A stretch of DNA of 64,000 bases from a bacterium 1XD21-13. GTDB taxonomy: Bacteria > Bacillota > Clostridia > Lachnospirales > Lachnospiraceae. Shown here piece after piece: positions 17,010-24,144 of the stretch. Where the stretch lies: positions 124,001 through 188,000 of the forward strand of contig QZDX01000005.1 of the NCBI GenBank assembly GCA_009917555.1, written 5' to 3'. Numbering within the stretch: the first letter of the stretch is position 1; each line of letters begins with the position of its first letter. A program made the position numbers and the translations under genes. Below the pieces are notes generated by a model. The model was not told where the DNA came from. It did no database searches and saw only the letters and a program-made list of their open reading frames with translations.

Positions 17010-18770
17010 ATGGTATTGCTGTGCTATATTTTGGGACTGGTAGTTCTTCACATCTGTCTTAGAAAATGTGAGGATCGCTTGAGGAGCATTTTAATGGTGG
17101 GCTACAATTATCTGGTGGTTGTGGCCCTGTACTTTTGGGTTCAGTTTCCCGCAGGGGCGGAGCCCTCTGAGATCTTTTACACCTTTTTGCTCTGTATGTA
17201 TGAGGCCATTATGGCCCTGACCTTTGAGGGAAAGCCGGATCTTTTTGGAACTCCTCAGTATGCATGTATTTTTCTCATCATTGTGGTGTATACCATCCGG
17301 GCGGTCCTGATTGTATTTTTCAAGGACCTGCTGAACCGCATGCTGATGCGCTGGCGTCTGTTTCGGGCGAAGGAGATCTATCTGGTGGCCGGATGCCGGG
17401 AGGATGCCCTTCCCCTGATTGAGGATATCCGAAGGAACGTGAAGGGGGCGGCCATTGCCTGCCTGCTCTCCCAGGAAGAGGAGGAGGAAGCGGAGCCCAT
17501 TCCGGGGGTTCTGCGTGTGGAGAAGGAATGGTTTGAGGGGATGAGGAGGGATAAGCACTACCATGTGATTCTCCTTCCTGACAAATGCCATGAAAATGTC
17601 TGGTATCTCCAGGAGCTGGATGCCTTTGCGGAGGGCAGAGGTGAGCTTTTGGTAACGGCCTTTTTGGACAACGATCTCATTCGCTTTGAGGATCTGTATT
17701 TTAAAAATCTCAATGCATATCTGGTTTCCAAGGAACAGCTCTTGGTGCGCCGCCTGCTGACGGAACAGCTTCCTTTGCAGTATTTAAAGGAGCATGGGCT
17801 TGGCAGGGTAGAGCGGGGGATCTTTCGACCGGAGGTGCCCTTTACGGTGTGTATCATCGGATTCGGAGATCTGGGAAAAGAGTTTTTGCTCTCTGTCTAT
17901 GAAAATACGGCCTTTGAGATGGCAGACTCTGACGGGAGCGGTCTAAAGGCGCTGATTCTTGAGGAGACCTTGGAGGATAAACGGGCGGAGCTGTTTCGGG
18001 ATGCCCCTCAGTTTCGTGAGGAGGCCGGAATTTTCTGGGAGGAAACGGCCTATGAATCCGAGAGATTCTTTGACATTCTGGAAGAATGGCTGTCCGGCCT
18101 TCATGAGATTTTGATTGCCACAGGGGATACCCGTTTTAATGTGGAGCTGGCCATGCGGCTTCTGCGCATCTGTCGGAAACGGGGCATGGAGGAGCGGCTT
18201 CCCCGAATCATTGTGGCCCTTCACGAGGATGCACAGGGGAGCATGACTCTCTTGTCTCAGGAAAAAAATGTATTCTTTCAAAGAGTGCGTCAGGAGCACT
18301 TTACATATGAGGAGCTGGTGCTGCGCAAGGCCGATCAGGACGCGGAGGCTCTTCACAGAAGATATCGGGGAAAAAATCTCCATGTGGAGAATTGGAATGC
18401 CCTTGGCACCTTCACCCAGAGCTCCAACAGGGCAGTGGTGTGGGATATTCCCAATAAGCTTCTTCTGGCAGGGGACAGGAGCGATCTGTCGCCAGAGGAG
18501 CAGGAGGCGGTCTTCTGGGAGCTTGCCCGGTACGAGCACAGGCGGTGGAATGCCTTCCACTATTCCAGAGGGTGGACCAAGCTTCCGGTGGAGGAGCTTT
18601 CTGAGGAGGAAAGGGAGAGCTGTACCACAAAGCATAAGCGGGAAAGACGGCATACCTGCCTGGTGGAATGGGATGAGCTGGACGATCTGCCCCAGACAGA
18701 GCCGGGAATTCTGAAGTGGTATGATTATGAGAATGTGGTCCAGCTTTTTCACAGAGCTACTGAAGGATGA
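17010..18770 (+). CDS. Membrane protein with TrkA-N-like Rossmann domains and C-terminal RyR domain
   Basis: A 586-residue protein. Residues 1-115 hold three to four hydrophobic helices, reminiscent of a small ion-channel pore module. Two Rossmann-like segments follow: about 120-240 (EIYLVAGCREDALPLI) and about 275-410 (VCIIGFGDLGKEFLLSV, a GxGxxG loop), like TrkA-N/RCK domains that bind nucleotides. The C-terminus (about 500-586) matches the ryanodine-receptor RyR repeat: LARYEHRRWNAF...GW...RRHTCLVEWDELDDLP. In prokaryotes RyR domains have been proposed by comparative genomics to sense NAD-derived nucleotides. It is 47 bases upstream of a TIR-NLR gene, which suggests a signalling pair. The domain calls are by eye. 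Confidence 0.72.
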   Translation: MVLLCYILGLVVLHICLRKCEDRLRSILMVGYNYLVVVALYFWVQFPAGAEPSEIFYTFLLCMYEAIMALTFEGKPDLFGTPQYACIFLIIVVYTIRAVLIVFFKDLLNRMLMRWRLFRAKEIYLVAGCREDALPLIEDIRRNVKGAAIACLLSQEEEEEAEPIPGVLRVEKEWFEGMRRDKHYHVILLPDKCHENVWYLQELDAFAEGRGELLVTAFLDNDLIRFEDLYFKNLNAYLVSKEQLLVRRLLTEQLPLQYLKEHGLGRVERGIFRPEVPFTVCIIGFGDLGKEFLLSVYENTAFEMADSDGSGLKALILEETLEDKRAELFRDAPQFREEAGIFWEETAYESERFFDILEEWLSGLHEILIATGDTRFNVELAMRLLRICRKRGMEERLPRIIVALHEDAQGSMTLLSQEKNVFFQRVRQEHFTYEELVLRKADQDAEALHRRYRGKNLHVENWNALGTFTQSSNRAVVWDIPNKLLLAGDRSDLSPEEQEAVFWELARYEHRRWNAFHYSRGWTKLPVEELSEEERESCTTKHKRERRHTCLVEWDELDDLPQTEPGILKWYDYENVVQLFHRATEG

Positions 18771-18817
18771 AGGAGCAAAAAAGGAGTGTTAAAAAATAAA
18801 AAGGAGAACTATGAAGC

Positions 18818-21217
18818 ATGAGTGAAATACAAAAAACGAAGGAGCATCTGGTATTCATCAGCCACAGCTCGGCGGACAAGGCCATTGCGGATGCCATCTG
18901 TCATTACCTGGAGGAGGCGGGAATCCGCTGCTGGATTGCCCCAAGGGACATCAATACCTCGGACTGGGCGGGTTCCATCATGGACGGCTTAAGGCGCAGC
19001 GATGTGTTCGTGGTGGTCATCAGCCATAATTCCATCCCCTCGCCGGAGGTAACCAAGGAGGTGACGGAGGCTACCCATACCTGTCAGTACATATTACCCT
19101 TTAAGGTGGATGAGGAGGCGCTGAGCGACAGGCTTCGCTATCATCTGGGGCCCTGCCACTGGCTGGACGCCGTGACGCCGCCCATGGAAAAGCGCTTGGA
19201 GGAATTGAAGCAGCGGATCTTAAATCTGTCCGGGGAGGATGAGGTTTACCTCAATCACGATCAGTGGAAGCTTACGGAAAAGATCATATGGCCAAGAAGC
19301 CTCTTTGTGGGTCGGGAGCAGGAGATCGAGACCATAGCCAACATGCTCTTGGAGGATCACGTACTGTTCCTGCAGGGAATGGGCGGAATTGGAAAGAGCG
19401 AGATTGCCAAGGGCTACGCGAAGACCTATCGGGAACGGTACGATACGATTATCTTCGCGTCCTATACTACCAATCTTCTGGATCTGGTGAACAGTGAGGA
19501 GATTCCCATCGAGAATCTGCGGCGGAGCGCGGCCTCGGGAGCGGACGGGGAGACGCCGGAGGACTTTTACAGGCGGAAGCTTCAGGCGTTTCGAACCCTT
19601 GCAAGTGAGCGGACCCTGCTGATTGTGGATAATTTTGATGTGGACGAGGATGAGCGCCTTGAGGATCTGGTGAACTGCTCCTGCCATCTTCTGGTGACAA
19701 GCCGCAATGAGCACTGTGATTATCCAACGCTGCCTGTGGGGCCGATTACGGACTTTGGGAAGGTGAGGCAGATTTTTATAAGCAACTACGGCCGTGCCCT
19801 GCCGGGGAAGGATATGGAGCTTGTGGACGAGATTTTAAGGCTGGTGGGTTGTCATACCATCACCGTGGAGCTGATTGCCAAGCAGATGAAGGCAAGCTTT
19901 GTGAAGCCGGCGAGGATGCTGGAGCTTCTTAGAAGCACCGGAACCAACACGAGCTTAAAGGAAAAGGTAAAGCGGGAGGGCACCGGGCAGAAGCTTACAT
20001 CCTTTGACTATATCAGGGAGCTGTTTCAGCTCTCCGGCCTGAGTGAGGAGGAGCGGCATATCCTCTGCTGTATGTGCATGGTTCCCTACAGCGGGATTGA
20101 GGTGTCATTTTTTGGAGAGCTCTTAGGACTTGAGGATTACGATGTGCTCAACAGCCTCCTTGCCAAAAGCTGGCTGATGTTGAACGAGGATACGGATATG
20201 CTGATGCTGCATCCGGTGATCTGTGATGTGGTGAGGGCGGAGCTTCACCCCACTCCCCTGTCCTGTAAGGAGTATGTGAGGGAGCTGTGGGAACGGGTAA
20301 AGAACTGCTGGTTTTTCACGGTAGAGGAGAGGGAGATCTATGCACCCTATGTATTTTACCTGCAGAACCAATATCCGGAGCCGATACGGGAGCTGTGGGA
20401 GCAGTATGCGGATTTCGTCAATATTGACTGGATCTGCGGCAACTTTGAGCTGTCCAAAAGGAGCGGCCATATGCTCTACGAATATGCCCTGAAGGAATTC
20501 GGGCCGGATACGGAGGAAGCAGGCTGCGCGGCTACCTATCTGGCAGGGGCTTATCATAACAGCGGGGATGACGTGTCCGCGGAGCCCTACTATAAGATAG
20601 GTCTTGAGTACCGGCTGGCTTCCGTTGGGCCGGATAATAAGGATGTGGGAACAAGCTACGGCAAGCTTGGACGCTGCGCCTACCTGCGGCATGATTTTGC
20701 CGCTTCTAAGGAATATCTGGATAAGGGCATGGAGGTTTTCCGGCGCATGGAGGAGGCGGCCGTTACAGAGGAGGAGAAGATGTGGGCCAGGTGGTGGTCC
20801 GGCGATACGGTGGTGGAGATCGAACGGCTCTATATGGAGCAGGGAGAGTATGAGGAGGCTCTGAAGTATTGCCAGAAGAGCTATGACTATTTCTTTGCCC
20901 GGGAGCAGAAGGAGGTTGCCAACAACGAGTATTCCCTGGTGGATATGGGGATCTGCCACAGCGCCCTGGGCCATTACGATAAGGCGGATGAATATTTAAA
21001 CAGGGCGTTAAAGCTTAATATCACCATCAATGGGGAGGCCAGCCGTCAGACCGTGCGCACCAGGGAGGCCATTGCGGATAATTACCTGGCCAGAGGAGAT
21101 CGGGAAAGGGCAAGGAGCCTCTATGGGCAGCTGGAGCTTGATCTGGAGCGGGATTTCGGCCCGGAGAATCCCCAGGTGGTGCATATGAGGGAGAAAAAGG
21201 AAAAGCTGGAGGCGTAA
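18818..21217 (+). CDS. TIR - NB-ARC (STAND NTPase) - TPR protein, NLR-like
   Basis: A 799-residue protein with the architecture of an NLR-type sensor. Residues 9-135 are a TIR domain (FISHSSADKAIADAI, CWIAPRDI, then SPEVTKEVTEA with Glu81 in the place of the catalytic NADase glutamate). NB-ARC follows, with the P-loop GMGGIGKS at 187-194 and Walker B LLIVDNFD. A winged-helix region follows, and the last 240 residues are TPR-like helices (GAYHNSGDDVSAEPYYKIGL, LGHYDKADEYLNRALKL). TIR domains of this type cleave NAD+ in several anti-phage systems. It ends the four-gene set; TPRs would sense, NB-ARC would oligomerise and TIR would signal. A virulence or housekeeping role cannot be excluded. Confidence 0.85.
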   Translation: MSEIQKTKEHLVFISHSSADKAIADAICHYLEEAGIRCWIAPRDINTSDWAGSIMDGLRRSDVFVVVISHNSIPSPEVTKEVTEATHTCQYILPFKVDEEALSDRLRYHLGPCHWLDAVTPPMEKRLEELKQRILNLSGEDEVYLNHDQWKLTEKIIWPRSLFVGREQEIETIANMLLEDHVLFLQGMGGIGKSEIAKGYAKTYRERYDTIIFASYTTNLLDLVNSEEIPIENLRRSAASGADGETPEDFYRRKLQAFRTLASERTLLIVDNFDVDEDERLEDLVNCSCHLLVTSRNEHCDYPTLPVGPITDFGKVRQIFISNYGRALPGKDMELVDEILRLVGCHTITVELIAKQMKASFVKPARMLELLRSTGTNTSLKEKVKREGTGQKLTSFDYIRELFQLSGLSEEERHILCCMCMVPYSGIEVSFFGELLGLEDYDVLNSLLAKSWLMLNEDTDMLMLHPVICDVVRAELHPTPLSCKEYVRELWERVKNCWFFTVEEREIYAPYVFYLQNQYPEPIRELWEQYADFVNIDWICGNFELSKRSGHMLYEYALKEFGPDTEEAGCAATYLAGAYHNSGDDVSAEPYYKIGLEYRLASVGPDNKDVGTSYGKLGRCAYLRHDFAASKEYLDKGMEVFRRMEEAAVTEEEKMWARWWSGDTVVEIERLYMEQGEYEEALKYCQKSYDYFFAREQKEVANNEYSLVDMGICHSALGHYDKADEYLNRALKLNITINGEASRQTVRTREAIADNYLARGDRERARSLYGQLELDLERDFGPENPQVVHMREKKEKLEA

Positions 21218-21249
21218 AAAGTAGAAAAATGTAAAAATTAAGTTTACCT

Positions 21250-21278
21250 TTGTCTGTAAGTATGATAGACTTTATACT
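21250..21278 (+). promoter_or_regulatory. Promoter for the purine permease transcript
   Basis: TTGTCT (21250-21255) and TATACT (21273-21278) are separated by 17 bases, giving an untranslated leader of about 135 bases before the permease start. Confidence 0.6.
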
Positions 21279-21294
21279 GTGTTTTTGTTTACAG

Positions 21295-21398
21295 CCCCTT
21301 ACAGCTTTTAAAAGAGAGGATGTAAGGGGTAATTTCATTTGGGTCCGCTTGCAGACTATTGTGACTGGCACTGAAGAGGTGCACTGCAAGAGAGATCC
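21295..21398 (+). promoter_or_regulatory. Structured 5' leader of the purine permease gene (unknown class)
   Basis: Two foldable parts are visible. CCCCTTACA (21295-21303) pairs perfectly with TGTAAGGGG (21321-21329). Then GGGTC/GATCC (21341-21345 with 21394-21398), CTTGCAG/CTGCAAG (21348-21354 with 21384-21390) and GCAC/GTGC (21368-21371 with 21379-21382) nest as a multi-stem structure ending about 20 bases before the start codon. The conserved core of the classical purine riboswitch was not found. A cis-regulatory RNA is possible. Confidence 0.45.
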
Positions 21399-21421
21399 GT
21401 TCTACACAGGAGGGACGAAAG

Positions 21422-22789
21422 ATGGTAGAAAAATTGTTTAAGCTGAAGGAAAACAACACCACAGTGAAGACAGAGATCCTGGCTGGTGTCACCACCTTTA
21501 TGACCATGGCGTACATATTGGCGGTAAATCCCAGCATTTTGAGTGCTGCCGGTATGGATCAGGGTGCGGTTTTCACAGCTACGGTTCTTGCTTCATTTTT
21601 AGGTACGGTATGTATGGCGCTCTTTGCCAACTACCCCTTTGCATTGGCTCCCGGCATGGGGCTGAATGCTTATTTTGCCTACACGGTTGTTCTGGGAATG
21701 GGCTATCCATGGCAGGCGGCACTGGCGGCAGTATTTGTAGAGGGTGTGATTTTTATTCTGCTTTCCATGTTTAACATTCGGGAAGCGATTTTCAATTCCA
21801 TTCCCACCAATCTGAAGAAAGCGGTATCCGTAGGCATCGGCTTCTTTATTGCCTTTATCGGTCTGCAGAATGCCAAGATCGTAGTGGGGGGAGCAACTCT
21901 GGTGGAGCTGTTTTCTCTGAGCGCAGTAGAGGGCGGCACCATGCAGGATGTGGGCATTACGGTGATTCTGGCCATTGTGGGCGTTCTGATTACCTCTATT
22001 TTGGTGATTAAGCAGGTAAAGGGTAATATTCTCTGGGGCATTCTGATTACCTGGATTCTTGGAATTATCTGTCAGTTTGCGGGAATTTATGTTCCGAATC
22101 CTGAGATCGGCTTCTATGGGCTGCTCCCGGATTTCTCCAGCGGACTTTCCATTCCCAGCATTGCGCCGATTTTTGCAAAATTTGACTTTGCAGCCATTCC
22201 CTTTGGGGAGTTTGTTGTGATTATCTTTGCATTCCTGTTTGTGGATATGTTTGATACCCTTGGAACTCTCATCGGTGTGGCCTCCAAGGCAGACATGCTG
22301 GACAAGGATGGCAAGCTGCCCCATATTAAGGGTGCTCTGATGGCGGACGCAGTGGCAACCACAGCAGGTGCGGTGCTTGGTACTTCCACCACCACTACCT
22401 TTGTGGAGAGTGCCTCCGGTGTATCCGAGGGCGGAAGAACAGGTCTGACGGCTATGACTACGGCGATTTTATTTGCCCTGTCTCTGCTGCTGTCTCCGAT
22501 CTTCCTGGCTATCCCGTCCTTTGCTACGGCTCCGGCTCTTATCGTGGTAGGCTTCTATATGGTAAACCAGGTGGGTGCTATTGACTTTACGGACTTTGGA
22601 GAGGGAATCCCGGCATTTATCTGCATCGCCGCAATGCCCTTCTTCTACAGCATTTCCGAGGGTATCTCCATGGGCGTCATCTCCTATGTGGTGCTGAACC
22701 TGATTTCCGGAAAGGCCAAGGATAAGAAGATCAGCGTGGTTATGTACATACTGGCGGCATTGTTCCTGCTTAAGTACTTCTTTATCTGA
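21422..22789 (+). CDS. NCS2 family purine permease (AzgA/PbuG-like)
   Basis: A 455-residue integral membrane transporter, probably a proton symporter for adenine, guanine or hypoxanthine. It has the AzgA-branch N-terminus (TEILAGVTTFMTMAYILAVNP) and the conserved segments ALAPGMGLNAYF and GTSTTTTFVESASGVSEGGRTG, with about 12 to 14 hydrophobic helices. CAGGAGGG precedes the ATG. A promoter and a structured leader lie upstream and a strong terminator directly downstream, so it is a single-gene transcript. Confidence 0.93.
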   Translation: MVEKLFKLKENNTTVKTEILAGVTTFMTMAYILAVNPSILSAAGMDQGAVFTATVLASFLGTVCMALFANYPFALAPGMGLNAYFAYTVVLGMGYPWQAALAAVFVEGVIFILLSMFNIREAIFNSIPTNLKKAVSVGIGFFIAFIGLQNAKIVVGGATLVELFSLSAVEGGTMQDVGITVILAIVGVLITSILVIKQVKGNILWGILITWILGIICQFAGIYVPNPEIGFYGLLPDFSSGLSIPSIAPIFAKFDFAAIPFGEFVVIIFAFLFVDMFDTLGTLIGVASKADMLDKDGKLPHIKGALMADAVATTAGAVLGTSTTTTFVESASGVSEGGRTGLTAMTTAILFALSLLLSPIFLAIPSFATAPALIVVGFYMVNQVGAIDFTDFGEGIPAFICIAAMPFFYSISEGISMGVISYVVLNLISGKAKDKKISVVMYILAALFLLKYFFI

Positions 22790-22805
22790 TTGAGGATGAA
22801 ACTAG

Positions 22806-22841
22806 AAAGCGGCTTCGGATCAGGATCCGGGGTCGCTTTTT
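22806..22841 (+). terminator. Rho-independent terminator after the purine permease
   Basis: AAAGCGGCTTCGGATC and GATCCGGGGTCGCTTT form a GC-rich stem around a two-base loop (22806-22839), with a few mismatches, followed by a T-run. TATAAT at 22846-22851 just after it may be part of the mscL promoter, although no good -35 box was found. Confidence 0.8.
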
Positions 22842-22890
22842 GCTGTATAATATAGTATACTATTTTAAAATTGCGAAAAGGAGAGATACG

Positions 22891-23331
22891 ATGTTAAAGG
22901 AATTTAAAGAATTTGCTCTGAAGGGCAATATGATTGACCTGGCAGTTGGTGTGATTATTGGCGGAGGCTTCAATACTTTAGTGAGCTCACTGGTAAATGA
23001 TATTGTGATGCCCTTTATCAGTTTGTTTACGGGTCGGCTTGATTTTTCCAATATGTTTATTGCCCTGGATGGCAATTCCTACGCTACCCTGGATGCGGCC
23101 AAGGAGGCTACCTCCACCATTGCCTACGGAAGCTTTATTACGGGGCTCATTAACTTTCTGCTGACAGCCTTTGTGGTGTTCATTGTGGTGAAGCAGATGA
23201 ACAAGCTGCACCGGAAGAAGGAGGAGCCGGTAGCAGCTTCGGAGCCCACTACGAAGATCTGTCCTCATTGTATGTCAGAGATTCACATTAAGGCGGACAA
23301 GTGTCCTTACTGTACCTCGGATGTGGAGTAG
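22891..23331 (+). CDS. mscL: Large-conductance mechanosensitive channel MscL with C-terminal zinc ribbon
   Basis: A 146-residue pore-forming channel that opens on hypo-osmotic shock. The N-terminal amphipathic helix and TM1 (FKEFALKGNMIDLAVGVIIG) and TM2 (FLLTAFVVFIVVKQMNKL) are typical. The C-terminus, normally a helical bundle, ends in a zinc-ribbon-like motif (ICPHCMSEI...KCPYCTSDVE). The ATG at 22891 is preferred: AAAAGGAGAG lies before it and the family sequence starts there; the longer frame from 22840 adds unrelated residues. The downstream HAD gene follows after 14 bases and is probably co-transcribed. Confidence 0.93.
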   Translation: MLKEFKEFALKGNMIDLAVGVIIGGGFNTLVSSLVNDIVMPFISLFTGRLDFSNMFIALDGNSYATLDAAKEATSTIAYGSFITGLINFLLTAFVVFIVVKQMNKLHRKKEEPVAASEPTTKICPHCMSEIHIKADKCPYCTSDVE

Positions 23332-23345
23332 GGAAGGAGGAAGAG

Positions 23346-23996
23346 ATGAAATATCAGTGGATATTTTTTGATTTGGATGGGACCCTGACGGATCCGGCAG
23401 TAGGAATCACTGGTGGCGTTATGTATGCGTTGGAGCAATTTGGAATACACGAGCCCCACAGAGAAAAATTATATCCATTTATAGGACCTGTTTTAACGGA
23501 ATCCTTTCGGAAGCATTATCAGTTTACCCAGGAGCAGGCGCTAGAGGCGGCGGGCTACTACCGGGAGTATTATGGAAGGGCCGGAAAGTTTGAGAATCAG
23601 GTGTATGATGGAATTCCTAAGATGCTTCGGGAGCTTAAGGATGCGGGAAAGGAGCTTTTTGTGGCAACCTTGAAGGGAGAGGAATTTGCCAGGGAGATTT
23701 TGGAGCATTTCGGGCTTGCCGGGTATTTTACGGAGATAGCAGGGCAGAAGGTGGATGGGCTGGAAACGCCCAAGTCCCAAATTATTCAGGGTATTTTAAA
23801 GAGGCGCGGCATCGATCCCCAGGGCCGGGCCGTGATGGTTGGAGATCGGGAGCAGGATATCACTGCGGCAAGAGAGGCGGGGATTCTGGATATCGGCGTG
23901 CTCTATGGCTATGGAGGGAGAGAGGAGCTTGAGGCTGCGGGGGCGGCCTGCATAGCCCTGGGCGTGGAGGAGCTTCGGAAGGAATTGCTGCGCTGA
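23346..23996 (+). CDS. HAD-superfamily phosphatase, phosphoglycolate phosphatase-like
   Basis: A 216-residue cytoplasmic hydrolase. Motif I is FFDLDGTLTDP (nucleophile and acid/base Asp), with the cap domain inserted after it. Motif II falls in FVATLKG, motif III Lys in LETPKSQII, and motif IV in MVGDREQDITAA. Cap type and length suit the Gph/PpaX group, which acts on phosphoglycolate, pyrophosphate or nucleotide monophosphates. The Ser/Thr of motif II reads ATLK rather than the usual VTSK/SSK, a mild variation. The ATG at 23346 has AAGGAGG eight bases upstream. Confidence 0.88.
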   Translation: MKYQWIFFDLDGTLTDPAVGITGGVMYALEQFGIHEPHREKLYPFIGPVLTESFRKHYQFTQEQALEAAGYYREYYGRAGKFENQVYDGIPKMLRELKDAGKELFVATLKGEEFAREILEHFGLAGYFTEIAGQKVDGLETPKSQIIQGILKRRGIDPQGRAVMVGDREQDITAAREAGILDIGVLYGYGGREELEAAGAACIALGVEELRKELLR

Positions 23997-24006
23997 GATG
24001 AAACAG

Positions 24007-24036
24007 TTGTCAAATGCTGATGGAGCATGGTATACT
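24007..24036 (+). promoter_or_regulatory. Promoter for the OPT transporter gene
   Basis: TTGTCA (24007-24012) and TATACT (24031-24036) are 18 bases apart, leaving a leader of about 100 bases that contains a short TCCTAT/ATAGGA stem. Confidence 0.6.
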
Positions 24037-24144
24037 TAATCCATTACTTGGGTTTTCTGTTTTGCAGGAATGAAGCTTTGTGAAATCCTATTTTGTTTTC
24101 ATAGGAATCCGGGAACAGGAAACTTATAGAGAAGGAGAGAGAGT

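Noticed and set aside
21279-21421. Classical purine riboswitch before the purine permease
   Set aside because: The conserved core around GTTTCTACC and its loop sequences could not be found, although the leader is structured.
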